A stretch of 55,105 bases of DNA from DASZKW01 sp035552775 (GTDB taxonomy: Bacteria > Actinomycetota > Acidimicrobiia > Acidimicrobiales > Palsa-688): the NCBI GenBank assembly GCA_035552775.1, contig DASZKW010000031.1, positions 1 to 55,105 on the forward strand, read 5' to 3'. Positions 1-8,763 of this stretch are shown piece by piece. The translations under genes were made by a program, and so were the position numbers. The notes under the pieces are model-generated. The model was given only the letters and a program-made list of their open reading frames with translations, was not told where the DNA came from and searched no databases. Numbering within the stretch: the first letter of the stretch is position 1; each line of letters begins with the position of its first letter.

Positions 1-33
1 GAATCGCTCATCGTCGAGCTCTACTCGAAGTAA
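1..33 (+). CDS. rpsD: 30S ribosomal protein S4, C-terminal end (partial)
   Basis: The window opens inside a gene in frame 1 that reads ESLIVELYSK and stops with TAA. This matches the usual C-terminus of ribosomal protein S4 (LIVExYS[RK]). Its place directly upstream of rpoA agrees with the common order rpsM-rpsK-rpsD-rpoA-rplQ. Only ten residues are visible, so the call rests on the short tail plus context. Confidence 0.75.
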   Translation, partial: ESLIVELYSK

Positions 34-51
34 GAAACGGTTTAAAACAAC

Positions 52-993
52 ATGCTGATCATTCAACGACCAAATGTCGAGCCTTTGGGCGAGGAGGTGG
101 CCAACCGGCAGCGTTTCGCCGTCGGCCCCCTCGAGCCCGGCTTCGGCCACACCATCGGCGTCGCCCTGCGCCGCACCCTGCTGAGCTCCATCCCGGGGGC
201 GGCGATCACCCAGGTGCGCTTCGATGATGCCCTGCACGAGTTCACCACGCTGCCCGGGGTCAAGGAGGATGTCACCGACATCATCCTCAACCTGAAGGAC
301 GTGGTCCTCGCCGTGGCCACCGACGATCCCGTCACCGTGCGCCTCGACGCCCATGGCCCGGCCACGGTGACCGCCGGCGGCCTCAGGCTTCCCGCCGACG
401 TGGAGGTCCTCAACCCCGAGCTGGTCATCGCCACCCTCAACACCAAGGGGCGCCTGGCCGCCGACCTCACCGTGGAGAGAGGCCGGGGCTACGTGTCCGC
501 CGACCGCAACAAGCGGTCGACGACGATCGGCGTAATCCCTGTCGACTCGATCTTCAGCCCCATCCGCGTGGTCGCCTTCACCGTGGAGCCCACCCGGGTG
601 GAGCAGTCGACCAACTACGACCGCCTGGTGCTCGACATCACCACCGACGGCTCGATCTCTCCGCGCGACGCGCTGGCGTCGGCGGGCGACACCCTGCGCG
701 CCCTGGTCGGCCTGGTCGCCGACATGAGCGACAGCCCCCTCGGCCTCGAGCTCGGCGACGTGGGGGCGTTGGTGTCGAGGTCGCCGGACATGGACCTGCC
801 CATCGAGGACCTCGACCTGTCCGAGCGGCCCCGGAACTGCCTGAAGCGAGCCCAGGTCAACACGGTGGGCGAACTGATCAACAAGACCGAGGACGACCTG
901 CTGGCCATCACCAACTTCGGCCAGAAGTCATTGGACGAGGTGCTCGTCAAGCTCGACGAGCGGGGCCTCGCCCTGCGCGGCAAGGAAGGCTGA
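52..993 (+). CDS. rpoA: DNA-directed RNA polymerase subunit alpha
   Basis: The alpha subunit of RNA polymerase nucleates core assembly by dimerising and contacts activators and UP elements through its C-terminal domain. The 313-residue product has the usual length. The N-terminal domain (about 1-230) includes the dimerisation segment GHTIGVALRRTLLSS. The C-terminal domain (about 250-310) carries the helix-hairpin-helix segment RAQVNTVGELINKTEDDL followed by NFGQKSLDE. It lies 18 bases after rpsD and 4 bases before rplQ, so it is probably cotranscribed with both. Start ATG; no strong Shine-Dalgarno is visible, as is common within such operons. Confidence 0.98.
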   Translation: MLIIQRPNVEPLGEEVANRQRFAVGPLEPGFGHTIGVALRRTLLSSIPGAAITQVRFDDALHEFTTLPGVKEDVTDIILNLKDVVLAVATDDPVTVRLDAHGPATVTAGGLRLPADVEVLNPELVIATLNTKGRLAADLTVERGRGYVSADRNKRSTTIGVIPVDSIFSPIRVVAFTVEPTRVEQSTNYDRLVLDITTDGSISPRDALASAGDTLRALVGLVADMSDSPLGLELGDVGALVSRSPDMDLPIEDLDLSERPRNCLKRAQVNTVGELINKTEDDLLAITNFGQKSLDEVLVKLDERGLALRGKEG

Positions 994-997
994 CGCC

Positions 998-1378
998 GTG
1001 TCAGGGATCCCCGGGCGGCCGAAGAAAGGGCGCCGTTTCGGTGGCGACGCCGCCCACCAGAAGGCGATGATGGGCAACCTGGTGGCGTCGCTGATCGCCG
1101 CCGAGGCCATCGTTACCACCGAGGCGAAGGCCAAGGCCCTGCGCCCGGTGATGGAAAAGTGCGTGACCAAGGCCAAGAAAGCCAGCGTCGACCAGGAGCG
1201 CGCCGTGCACCTGCAACGCCAGGTGGTCGCCTTCATCAGGGACAAGGACATGGCCAACAAACTGTTCGTCGAGATCGGCCCCCGCTACGAGGACCGGGCC
1301 GGCGGCTACACCCGCATCCTGAAGCTCGGTCCCCGCCACGGGGACAACGCTCCCATGGCGCGCATCGAGTTCGTCTAG
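998..1378 (+). CDS. rplQ: 50S ribosomal protein L17
   Basis: L17 is a large-subunit ribosomal protein near the exit tunnel. The 126-residue product begins at a GTG four bases after the rpoA stop and contains the family signature HQKAMMGNLVASLI, then the basic segment ending RILKLGPRHGDNAPMARIEFV. The length is slightly above the bacterial core (about 116-120 residues) and ends without the long acidic tail seen in many other actinobacteria. Gene order after rpoA is canonical. Confidence 0.97.
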   Translation: MSGIPGRPKKGRRFGGDAAHQKAMMGNLVASLIAAEAIVTTEAKAKALRPVMEKCVTKAKKASVDQERAVHLQRQVVAFIRDKDMANKLFVEIGPRYEDRAGGYTRILKLGPRHGDNAPMARIEFV

Positions 1379-1473
1379 GTCCGGCAGGGTTTGGCAGAGG
1401 GGCGGCCGAAAGGGCAGGCGCCGGGGCGGGAGCAGGCGCCGGGGAAGGTGCGGGGGTTGGGGAAAGGGCGGCC

Positions 1474-2307
1474 GTGACGCTGTTCGGCGTCGACGATGCC
1501 CCCAGCGCTGCGCCGGCCGTGATCGCCGGGCCGTCGGTGCGCGTCGCGCTCATCGTCGCCTACGCCGGTGCCGGCTTCCACGGCTTCGCCGCCCAGCCCA
1601 AGCAGCGCACCGTCGCCGGTGTGCTCGGCGCCGCCCTCGAACGTCACCTGCGCCACGCAGTCGAGTTGACCTGCGCGGGGCGCACCGACGCCGGCGTCCA
1701 CGCCTGGGGCCAGGTGGTCACCTTCGACGCCCGCGCCGACGTCGACCTCGTGGCGATGCAGCGCGCCGTCAACCGCGCTCTGCGCCCCGCGGTAGTGGTG
1801 CGATCCGCCGCCATGGTGGACGCCGGCTTCGACGCCCGGCGCTCGGCGACAGCGCGGCGCTACCGCTACACGGTGCTCAACCGGGCGGTGCCCGACCCGT
1901 TCCTCGCCGCCACTTCCTGGCACGTGGCCTCGCCCCTGGACCTGGCCGCCATGCGCCTGGCGTGCGACCCGCTGTACGGGGAGCACGACTTCTCGTCGTT
2001 CTGCCGCCGGCCGGCGGCGAGCACGGGCGGGCGCGCCGGCGGGGGCGCCGGCGGGTCGCTGGTGCGCCGTGTCAGTTACGCCGACTGGTCGGACCGGGGT
2101 GACGAGGTGTTGTGCTTCGAGATCGAGGCCTCCTCGTTCTGCCAGCAGATGGTGCGCGCCGTGGTGGGAACCTTGGTCGAGATCGGCGCCGGCAAGCGCC
2201 GGGCGGGGGAGATGGCCGGCATCCTGCGGGCCAGGGATCGCTCCGCCGCCGGCCAGCTGGCGCCGCCGGGAGGCCTGTGCCTGTGGGAAGTAAGGTATCC
2301 ATCATGA
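1474..2307 (+). CDS. truA: tRNA pseudouridine(38-40) synthase TruA
   Basis: TruA isomerises uridines 38-40 in the anticodon stem-loop of many tRNAs. The 277-residue product has the catalytic motif CAGRTDAGVHAWGQ, with the nucleophilic aspartate at about residue 72, the early strand ALIVAYAGAGFHGFA, and the late motif EASSFCQQMVRAVVGTLVEIG. I chose the GTG at 1474 because the frame upstream is low-complexity Gly/Ala sequence overlapping the end of rplQ. A purine-rich stretch lies just ahead of this GTG. The stop overlaps the next start in ATGA (2304-2307), suggesting coupled translation. Confidence 0.93.
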   Translation: MTLFGVDDAPSAAPAVIAGPSVRVALIVAYAGAGFHGFAAQPKQRTVAGVLGAALERHLRHAVELTCAGRTDAGVHAWGQVVTFDARADVDLVAMQRAVNRALRPAVVVRSAAMVDAGFDARRSATARRYRYTVLNRAVPDPFLAATSWHVASPLDLAAMRLACDPLYGEHDFSSFCRRPAASTGGRAGGGAGGSLVRRVSYADWSDRGDEVLCFEIEASSFCQQMVRAVVGTLVEIGAGKRRAGEMAGILRARDRSAAGQLAPPGGLCLWEVRYPS

Positions 2308-2981
2308 AAACGGCGGCGAAACTTCTCTTCGGCATGCTCGCGTTCGGCGGGCTGAGCGCGTGTGGCGGATCCTCGCCGAAGCCGTTGACTGCGTCGAAGT
2401 CCACGACCACGGCTACGACGGCCACCACGTCTGGCTCGTCGACCACTTCGGTGGCCGGGGGATCCACCCCGACGTCTGCGCCCAACCTCTCGAAGGTGGT
2501 GGGTAACGGCAAGCACTACTCGTTCTCCCAGGCCGTGGTGCCCACCCAGCAGTGGCCCGACGCCTGCGCGCTGTTGCCCGCGGCATCGATCAGCGCCCTG
2601 TTCGGCATCTCCCAGGTCAAGACGACACCCATGCCGGCGGCGGGCTACACCGCCGAATGTGATTACCAGGTCGGCCCGCAGGAATCGGGCTTCGCCGTGG
2701 GCGTCCATGTGAACCAGGTCGGGAGTGGCGAGGCCTCACAGACCTACCAGTCCAACCTGCAGACCGATTCCAACTATCAGCCCACGAGCGTGCCGGGCAT
2801 CGGCACTATGGCCAACATCTACCAGAATGGCGCCTCGTCGGCGACCATCGACGTGTTGTCAGGCCCCGTCGAGTACTCGCTGACGGTCATCTCCTACGCG
2901 ATCGATCACCCCGTGCCCACAGCCACCATCCAGGGCGATGCCAAGGCGCTGGGCAAGGCGATCGCACCGGAGTTCGCCTGA
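2304..2981 (+). CDS. Putative lipoprotein, DUF3558-like
   Basis: A 225-residue secreted lipoprotein is predicted. A lysine-containing N-terminus and hydrophobic core lead to the lipobox LSAC, with the lipidated cysteine at residue 20. A Ser/Thr-rich linker (about 25-60) follows, typical of a spacer across an actinobacterial envelope. The mature domain has the pattern WPDACALLPAASISALFG ... ECDYQ, which resembles the DUF3558/sensor-type lipoprotein fold in which two cysteines probably form a disulfide. Function unknown. It overlaps truA by four bases; the next gene, ilvA, converges on it with a 12-base gap. Confidence 0.75.
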   Translation: MKTAAKLLFGMLAFGGLSACGGSSPKPLTASKSTTTATTATTSGSSTTSVAGGSTPTSAPNLSKVVGNGKHYSFSQAVVPTQQWPDACALLPAASISALFGISQVKTTPMPAAGYTAECDYQVGPQESGFAVGVHVNQVGSGEASQTYQSNLQTDSNYQPTSVPGIGTMANIYQNGASSATIDVLSGPVEYSLTVISYAIDHPVPTATIQGDAKALGKAIAPEFA

Positions 2982-2993
2982 TCGTCGACTGCC

Positions 2994-4190
2994 TCAAGAC
3001 ACCTTCTGGACGGAGTAGCCCACGGTGCGCAGGGCGTCGATCACTTCCTCATGGTGGGCTGCGTCGCGGGTCTCCAGGGTGAGCGCCACCTCCACCTGGT
3101 CCAGGCCGAGCGCCAGCCCGCTGCGGTGGTGCTCGACGTCGAGCACGTTGAGGCCCAGGTTGGCGATCTCCCGGGTGAGTCCGGCCAGGGCGCCGGGGCG
3201 GTCGGCCATGACCACCCGCAGCACGAGGTAGCGGCCGGCGGCCGACAGGCCGTAGTCGATGAGCTTGATGAGCAATCGGGGGTCGATGTTGCCCCCTGAG
3301 CACACGGCCACCGCGGGGCCGTTGCCTGGGATACGCCCGGCCAGGATGGCGGCCAGGGCGGTGGCTCCCGACGGTTCCACCACCGCCTTGGCCCGCTCCA
3401 CGAGAAGGAGCATGGCCTGGCTGATCTCCTCCTCGTCGACGGTGACCACGTCGTCGACGTAGGCCCGGGCGTGGGCGAGGGTGAGTTCGGAGACTGCCCG
3501 CACGGCGATGCCGTCAGCCATGGTGGACAGCCGCTCGAGGGCCACAGCCCGGCCGGCGGCGAGGGCGGCGGTGAGGCTGGCGGCGCCGGCCGCCTCCACG
3601 CCCACCACCCGTGCCGAGCGCCGGGTGTAGGCCAGGGCGGTGGCCACCCCGGCGATGAGGCCACCCCCCCCGACGGGGACGACGACCACGTCGGCGTCGG
3701 GTGCCTCCTCGGCCAGTTCGAGGCCGATGGTCCCCTGGCCGGCGATGACGGCGGGATCGTCGAACGGCGGGACGTAGGCGGCGCCGGCGCAGGCGGCGTG
3801 GTCCTTCGCCGCCGTGATGGCGTCGTCGACCACGTCGCCCATCAGCCGCACGTCGGCGCCGTAGCTACGGGTCGCCTCCACCTTGGGCAGCGCCGCGTTC
3901 AGGGGCATGTAGATGGTCGCTCGCCGTCCGCTCAGCGAGGCGGCGAGAGCGACGCCTTGAGCGTGGTTGCCGGCGGAGCCAGCCACGACCTCCAGGCCGG
4001 GAGGGAGCTGCACGATGTGGTTGTAAGCGCCCCGGATCTTGAACGATCCCGTCCGCTGCAGGTGCTCGGGTTTGAGTATCACCCCCCGACCTGCCAGGCG
4101 AGACAACGAATCCGAGTGATCGACCGGCGTCGGGCGCAGCACGGTAGCGATCCGCTGTCGCGCGTCGACCACGTCTCGGTGAGTGATCAC
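2994..4190 (-). CDS. ilvA: Threonine ammonia-lyase (threonine dehydratase) with C-terminal ACT domain
   Basis: A PLP enzyme that deaminates threonine (and often serine) to 2-oxobutyrate, feeding isoleucine synthesis or threonine catabolism. The 398-residue product has the PLP lysine in GSFKIRGAYNH (about K51), the glycine-rich phosphate loop PVGGGGLIAG, and SGGNID near residue 310. An ACT-type regulatory domain occupies about 320-398 (VMADRPGALAGLTREI). The size fits the short TdcB/IlvA form with one ACT domain. I chose the GTG at 4190 because MITHRDVVDARQRI aligns with the family N-terminus; the longer upstream frame would run into ctaE. It is divergent from ctaE, with about 70 bases between starts. 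Confidence 0.9.
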   Translation of the reverse strand: MITHRDVVDARQRIATVLRPTPVDHSDSLSRLAGRGVILKPEHLQRTGSFKIRGAYNHIVQLPPGLEVVAGSAGNHAQGVALAASLSGRRATIYMPLNAALPKVEATRSYGADVRLMGDVVDDAITAAKDHAACAGAAYVPPFDDPAVIAGQGTIGLELAEEAPDADVVVVPVGGGGLIAGVATALAYTRRSARVVGVEAAGAASLTAALAAGRAVALERLSTMADGIAVRAVSELTLAHARAYVDDVVTVDEEEISQAMLLLVERAKAVVEPSGATALAAILAGRIPGNGPAVAVCSGGNIDPRLLIKLIDYGLSAAGRYLVLRVVMADRPGALAGLTREIANLGLNVLDVEHHRSGLALGLDQVEVALTLETRDAAHHEEVIDALRTVGYSVQKVS

Positions 4191-4259
4191 GCGGGCATCG
4201 TCGCCGAGGGTAGCGCCGGGTTTGGGATCAGCGCGCCGTGGCGTGTAGAAATACGGGCA

Positions 4260-4892
4260 GTGAGTGCGATCTCCACCTCGCCTGCCGCTACCGGACCGGG
4301 CCGCCCCCCGAGAGAGCCCTACCTGATCCGTCCCGTCAACCCCGCCGACTACCGGCCGGCGTTGCTCAACGTCGGGGTCATCGTATGGCTGGCGTCGGAG
4401 CTGATGTTCTTCAGCGGGCTGTTCGCCACCTACTTCACCCTGCGCTCGGCGACGCCCGTGTGGCCTCCCAGGGGCGACGAAATCGACGCTGTGTCGGTGG
4501 GCGTGGCGACCATCATCCTGATCCTTTCCAGCTTCACCATGCAGATGGCGGTCCACCGGGCCCTGCGCGAGGACCGCAAGGGCTACTTCGGGTGGCTGGC
4601 CCTCACGTTCGGGCTGGGGGCGCTGTTCGTCGGGATGCAGGTCTCCGACTACATCGGCCGGCCTTTCCCCATTTACCAGAACGCCTACACCTCGTGCTTC
4701 TACGTCCTGACGGGGTTCCACGCCCTGCACGTGACCGGCGGGCTGGCGGGCATGGGCGTGATGGGCTTCAGGGGGATGTCGCCCCGCTTCGGGCACCGCA
4801 GCGGTCCAGCGGTGGAGTTCCTCTCGTACTACTGGCACTTCGTCGACGTGGTGTGGATCGCTCTTTACGCCATGATCTTCCTTCTCAAGTGA
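4260..4892 (+). CDS. ctaE: Cytochrome c oxidase subunit III
   Basis: Subunit III of the aa3-type haem-copper oxidase, an integral membrane protein that stabilises the proton-uptake side of the enzyme. The 210-residue product has five predicted membrane helices and the conserved segments ASELMFFSGLFATYF, LTGFHALHVTGGL and SYYWHFVDVVWIALY. The GTG at 4260 is the best start; the frame before it overlaps ilvA antisense. It heads a respiratory operon: its TGA overlaps the GTG of qcrC. The other oxidase subunits (ctaC, ctaD, ctaF) lie about 16 kb away on the minus strand, the split arrangement common in actinobacteria. Confidence 0.95.
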   Translation: MSAISTSPAATGPGRPPREPYLIRPVNPADYRPALLNVGVIVWLASELMFFSGLFATYFTLRSATPVWPPRGDEIDAVSVGVATIILILSSFTMQMAVHRALREDRKGYFGWLALTFGLGALFVGMQVSDYIGRPFPIYQNAYTSCFYVLTGFHALHVTGGLAGMGVMGFRGMSPRFGHRSGPAVEFLSYYWHFVDVVWIALYAMIFLLK

Positions 4893-5827
4893 CGCTCGGG
4901 CCGGTGACGCTGCGAGCCGTGGACCACCGGGTGATGCCGCGCCGGTACTCAGGGCCCGCCCTGGTGGTGGCCCTGGCCGCCGTCGCCTTCTCGGTGATGG
5001 CGTTCAGCGCCGGGTCCGGCTCGGCGGCCGAACCGCCGGTCAGCACAAACCCGGCCGACATCCAGGCCGGCGACGCCTTGTTCACCGCCCACTGCTCTAG
5101 TTGCCACGGCAACAACGGGGTCGGGAGCGTGAAGGCCCCCGCCCTCATCAACTCCGGCGCCGCCGCCGCCGATTTCTACCTCTCAACGGGACGCATGCCC
5201 CTTGCCGAGCCCGGCGACCAGGCGCAGCGCACCCGGCCCTTCTTCAAACCCCCGGAGATCCGCCAGCTCGTCGCCTACGTCAACGCCCTTCCCCAGATCA
5301 ACGGGCAGCCCAACAACACCGGTCCCACCATCCCGAGCATCTCGCCTGTGTGCGACACCTCCGGGGGCGCCGGCAACGTGGCCGACGCCCAAAAGGGTGA
5401 CTACGGCTTCGAAGGCGCAGGCGGCCAGGGCGGAGCCCTCGGCGGCCACGGTCCCGGGCCGTGCACGACTCTGGCCCAGGGCCTGCAGCTGTTCTCGCTC
5501 AACTGCGCCCAGTGCCACGACGCTTCGGGCTCGGGGGGCATGCTGAGCAAGGGCAACGTGGTGCCGAGCCTGAAGGACGCCACCGCGGTACAGGTCGCCG
5601 AGGCCATCCGGGTGGGACCCCAGCCGATGCCGATCTTCGGACCGCGCGAGCTGAGCGACGAGCAGGTCTCTGCCATCTCGAACTACGTGCAGTACCTGCG
5701 CAAGCCCGCCGACCGCGGGGGGCTCGGCATCGCCCACTTCGGGCCGGTACCGGAGGGCTTTGTCGGCATCGTCATCGGTCTGTTCATCATGCTCGTCGCC
5801 ACTCGCCTGATCGGGACACGCGAATGA
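4889..5827 (+). CDS. qcrC: Cytochrome bc1 complex diheme cytochrome c subunit
   Basis: Passes electrons from the Rieske protein to the aa3 oxidase in the actinobacterial bc1-aa3 supercomplex, where the two haem domains replace a soluble cytochrome c. The 312-residue product has an N-terminal hydrophobic anchor, two CxxCH haem sites (HCSSCH with first Cys about 69, NCAQCH with first Cys about 206) and a C-terminal helix (FVGIVIGLFIMLVATRLIG). The GTG at 4889 overlaps the ctaE stop; an in-frame ATG at 4934 is an alternative start. The Gly-rich linker between the haem domains (about 165-190) is longer than usual. Confidence 0.95.
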   Translation: MTLGPVTLRAVDHRVMPRRYSGPALVVALAAVAFSVMAFSAGSGSAAEPPVSTNPADIQAGDALFTAHCSSCHGNNGVGSVKAPALINSGAAAADFYLSTGRMPLAEPGDQAQRTRPFFKPPEIRQLVAYVNALPQINGQPNNTGPTIPSISPVCDTSGGAGNVADAQKGDYGFEGAGGQGGALGGHGPGPCTTLAQGLQLFSLNCAQCHDASGSGGMLSKGNVVPSLKDATAVQVAEAIRVGPQPMPIFGPRELSDEQVSAISNYVQYLRKPADRGGLGIAHFGPVPEGFVGIVIGLFIMLVATRLIGTRE

Positions 5828-6849
5828 CCACCACCAACGAGCCCGCCACCAGCCATCGGGACGGTTCGCCGGTGGTGCGATCGGATCTGACCGAGGGCCC
5901 TTACCCCGAGGACACACCGCCAGGCCAGGACGACACGTGGTACAGGTTCAGGAACGACCCTGCGGGCGCCCGCCGGGCCGAGCTGCGCATCGCCGTCTGT
6001 TTCATGGTCACGGCCGCGGCCAGCGTGGCCCTCGCCGTGGTGTACGTCCTCGGTGGCCAGCCCCAGGCCGAGGGCGCCTTGCTGTTCTTCGCCTTCACCG
6101 GCTTGGGCGTGGGCTTCGTGCTGTGGGCCCGCGATTTGCTGCCTGGCCACGACATAGCCGAGGACCGCGGTGACCACTCCGGCAGCGAGACGGCCCGCCA
6201 GATGGTGGTGGGAGCCCTCAACCGGGGACTCGACCCGATGATGGAGCGCCGCCTCCTGCTCAAGGTCCTGGGACTGGCGGGGGGGGTGTTCGGGATCGTC
6301 ATCGCCTTCCCGATCGCCTCCTTCGGCGAGCGGCCCCTGCGTACCCTGTACCACACCGCCTGGCGCCCGGGCCTGCGCCTGGTCGCCGACGACGGCACCC
6401 CAGTGCGCCTCGGCGACCTGCCCATCAACGGCATCATGACCGTGTTCCCCGAGGGTGTTACCGACGACAACGGGCTGGCCGCGTCCCAGACGCTGCTCCT
6501 CAACATCGGCGACCTCCCCTTCAAGGTCTACCCCGGTCACGGTGACTGGTCGCCGATCTTGAACGGGCAGCGTTACGTCGCCTTTTCCAAGGTGTGCACC
6601 CACGCCGGCTGCCCCGTCGGCCTGTACAACCGGGGAAGTCACCAGCTGGTCTGCCCCTGCCACCAGTCCACCTTCGACGTCCTGGGCCGTTGCAACCCGG
6701 TGTTCGGCCCCGCCTCCCGGTCACTGCCCCAGCTGCCGATGGCGGTCAACGGCGACGGCTACCTGGTCGCCCGCAGCGACTACACGGAGGCGATCGGGCC
6801 GGGATTCTGGAACCGGGGCGACGGGTCGAACGGGGTGAAGCCGACATGA
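5824..6849 (+). CDS. qcrA: Cytochrome bc1 complex Rieske iron-sulfur subunit
   Basis: Carries the 2Fe-2S cluster that takes the first electron from quinol. The 341-residue product has the two Rieske motifs CTHAGC (first Cys about 258) and CPCHQS (first Cys about 277), giving the 2-Cys/2-His ligand set. The N-terminal half contains hydrophobic helices at about 55-75, 82-100 and 150-170, matching the three-helix anchor of actinobacterial QcrA. The start ATG overlaps the qcrC stop (ATGA) and the stop overlaps the qcrB start (ATGA), so translation of the three bc1 subunits is probably coupled. Confidence 0.96.
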   Translation: MTTTNEPATSHRDGSPVVRSDLTEGPYPEDTPPGQDDTWYRFRNDPAGARRAELRIAVCFMVTAAASVALAVVYVLGGQPQAEGALLFFAFTGLGVGFVLWARDLLPGHDIAEDRGDHSGSETARQMVVGALNRGLDPMMERRLLLKVLGLAGGVFGIVIAFPIASFGERPLRTLYHTAWRPGLRLVADDGTPVRLGDLPINGIMTVFPEGVTDDNGLAASQTLLLNIGDLPFKVYPGHGDWSPILNGQRYVAFSKVCTHAGCPVGLYNRGSHQLVCPCHQSTFDVLGRCNPVFGPASRSLPQLPMAVNGDGYLVARSDYTEAIGPGFWNRGDGSNGVKPT

Positions 6850-8441
6850 GCACCACCGACGAGCGCATGGCCGCCCGCAAGCGGGCGGAGGTCGAACGCC
6901 AGGCCCTGGACGCGATTGACGACCGGCTCGGGTCGTCGAGCTTCCTGCGCTCGGCGATGGACAAGATCTTCCCTGACCACTGGTCGTTCATGGTCGGCGA
7001 GATCTCCATGTACACGCTGTTGATCCTCATAATCACCGGCGTCTACCTGGCCGGCTTCTACCATGCCTCCAACACCGTTGTCACCTACCACGGGTCCTAC
7101 AAGCCGCTGGACGGCGTGAAGATGACCGACGCCTACCGGTCGGTCATAAACATCTCCTTCGACGTCCGCGCCGGCCTGGTGATGCGCCAGATCCACCACT
7201 GGGCAGCGGTCGTTTTCCTCGCCGCGGTGGCGTTCCACCTGTGCCGCATCTTCTTCACCGGCGCGTTCCGCAAGCCCCGGGAGACCAACTGGATCATCGG
7301 CCTGACCCTGCTGCTGGTCGTCATGCTCGAGGGCTACACCGGCTACTCGCTACCCGACGACCTGTTGTCGGGCACCGGCGTGCGGGTCGTCTACTCGATC
7401 ATCGAGTCCATACCGTTCATCGGCACGTGGCTGGCGTACGTCATCATCGGCACCACCTATCCGGGCGAGAACATCGAGCCGCGCCTGTTCGTCATCCACG
7501 AGTTCTTGTTCCCGTTGATCATCATCGGTCTGCTGACCGCCCACCTGATGATCCTGTGGCGCCAGAAGCACACCGACTTCCCCGGGCCGGGCAAGACCGA
7601 GCACAACATCGTGGGCAGCCGCCTGTGGCCGCAGTACACACTCAAGTCGGCCGGCCTGTTCATGATCGTGTTCGCGGTGCTCGCCGCCATGGGCGGCTTG
7701 ATCCAGATCAACCCGATCTGGATATACGGCCCCTACACCCCCTACGCGGTGAGCGCGGGGTCGCAGCCGGACTGGTACGTGGGCTGGCTCGACGGCGCCG
7801 TGCGCCTGTGGCCCCACTGGGAGTTTCGATCGTGGGGCCACGAGATAGCCAACCCGTTCTTCCCGGGCATCCTCATGCCCGGAATCGTATTCTCGATCAT
7901 GTACGCGTGGCCGTTGATCGACAAGCGGCTGTACCACGATTACGCCGAGCACAACCTGCTGGACCGCCCACGCGACAAGGCGGCCCGGACGGCCATCGGC
8001 GTCGCGGCAATCACCTTCTTCGCCGACTGCACCTTTGCCAGTGCCACAGACCTGCTCGGCAACAACTTCCAGATGCCGTTCGAGCGCCTGATCGAGATCT
8101 TCCAGTACGGGGCGTTCGTCGGCCCGATAGTCGCCGGGGTGATCGCCTACAAGGTGTGCAAGTCGCTTCAACTCTCCAGCAGCCATCCCATCAAGAGACC
8201 GACGGGCGGCATCATCATCCGCAGCGCCGAGGGTGGCTACCACACCTTGGGCGACGACCACGGCGCCGGGCACGGGGCGGACGGCCGCGCCGGCAACGGC
8301 CACAGCGTCGACGGCCACGACGGGGACACGGTCGGAGCCGACGGTCACCCGGGCGACGGGCAGGGCCGTCCCGACGACGAGATCGAAGAGCCGGTAGTTG
8401 CCGCGCCGGCACCGCCCGCCCAGGAGTCGGGTCCGTCATGA
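6846..8441 (+). CDS. qcrB: Cytochrome bc1 complex cytochrome b subunit
   Basis: The diheme membrane subunit that forms the quinol-oxidising and quinone-reducing sites. In the 531-residue product the haem-ligand helices are recognisable in RQIHHWAAVVFLAAVAFH and VIHEFLFPLIIIGLLTAH. The C-terminal third follows the actinobacterial form, with extra helices. The last 60 or so residues are an unusual hydrophilic tail rich in Gly, Asp and His (HGAGHGADGRAGNGH and onward), not part of the conserved fold. Its ATG overlaps the qcrA stop, and its stop overlaps the next small gene. Confidence 0.95.
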   Translation: MSTTDERMAARKRAEVERQALDAIDDRLGSSSFLRSAMDKIFPDHWSFMVGEISMYTLLILIITGVYLAGFYHASNTVVTYHGSYKPLDGVKMTDAYRSVINISFDVRAGLVMRQIHHWAAVVFLAAVAFHLCRIFFTGAFRKPRETNWIIGLTLLLVVMLEGYTGYSLPDDLLSGTGVRVVYSIIESIPFIGTWLAYVIIGTTYPGENIEPRLFVIHEFLFPLIIIGLLTAHLMILWRQKHTDFPGPGKTEHNIVGSRLWPQYTLKSAGLFMIVFAVLAAMGGLIQINPIWIYGPYTPYAVSAGSQPDWYVGWLDGAVRLWPHWEFRSWGHEIANPFFPGILMPGIVFSIMYAWPLIDKRLYHDYAEHNLLDRPRDKAARTAIGVAAITFFADCTFASATDLLGNNFQMPFERLIEIFQYGAFVGPIVAGVIAYKVCKSLQLSSSHPIKRPTGGIIIRSAEGGYHTLGDDHGAGHGADGRAGNGHSVDGHDGDTVGADGHPGDGQGRPDDEIEEPVVAAPAPPAQESGPS

Positions 8442-8677
8442 GCGAGACGACGAAGTCCACGATGACTCCCGAGGATCTCGAGCCTCCGGACAAACAACCG
8501 GCGCCCCCCGCATATCACTACCTGGGGGCGCTGGTCATAACCGGCATCGTGACGGGTCTGGCGTTTTTGATTAAGGACCCGGCGAGCAAGTGGGTAGTGT
8601 TCGGCGTCGCCGTGGCCATGGATCTCGGCGTGATCTTGGTAGCGCTCATGTCGGCGACCAAGAACCCCGATAGCTGA
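8438..8677 (+). CDS. Small two-helix membrane protein linked to the qcr operon
   Basis: A 79-residue product with a polar N-terminus (about 1-25) and two hydrophobic segments (YLGALVITGIVTGLAFLI and VVFGVAVAMDLGVILVALM). It starts at an ATG overlapping the qcrB stop (ATGA), so it is almost certainly translated with the bc1 subunits. I do not recognise a named family. By position it could be an accessory subunit of the bc1-aa3 supercomplex; this is inference only. Confidence 0.7.
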   Translation: MSETTKSTMTPEDLEPPDKQPAPPAYHYLGALVITGIVTGLAFLIKDPASKWVVFGVAVAMDLGVILVALMSATKNPDS

Positions 8678-8763
8678 GCGGCCTGCCCGCGACCCGGTCC
8701 GCGGCTGTCCTGCAATCGATCAGACCGGTCGTAGAAGCAGAGGGAACCGGGTAGATCTCGAGC

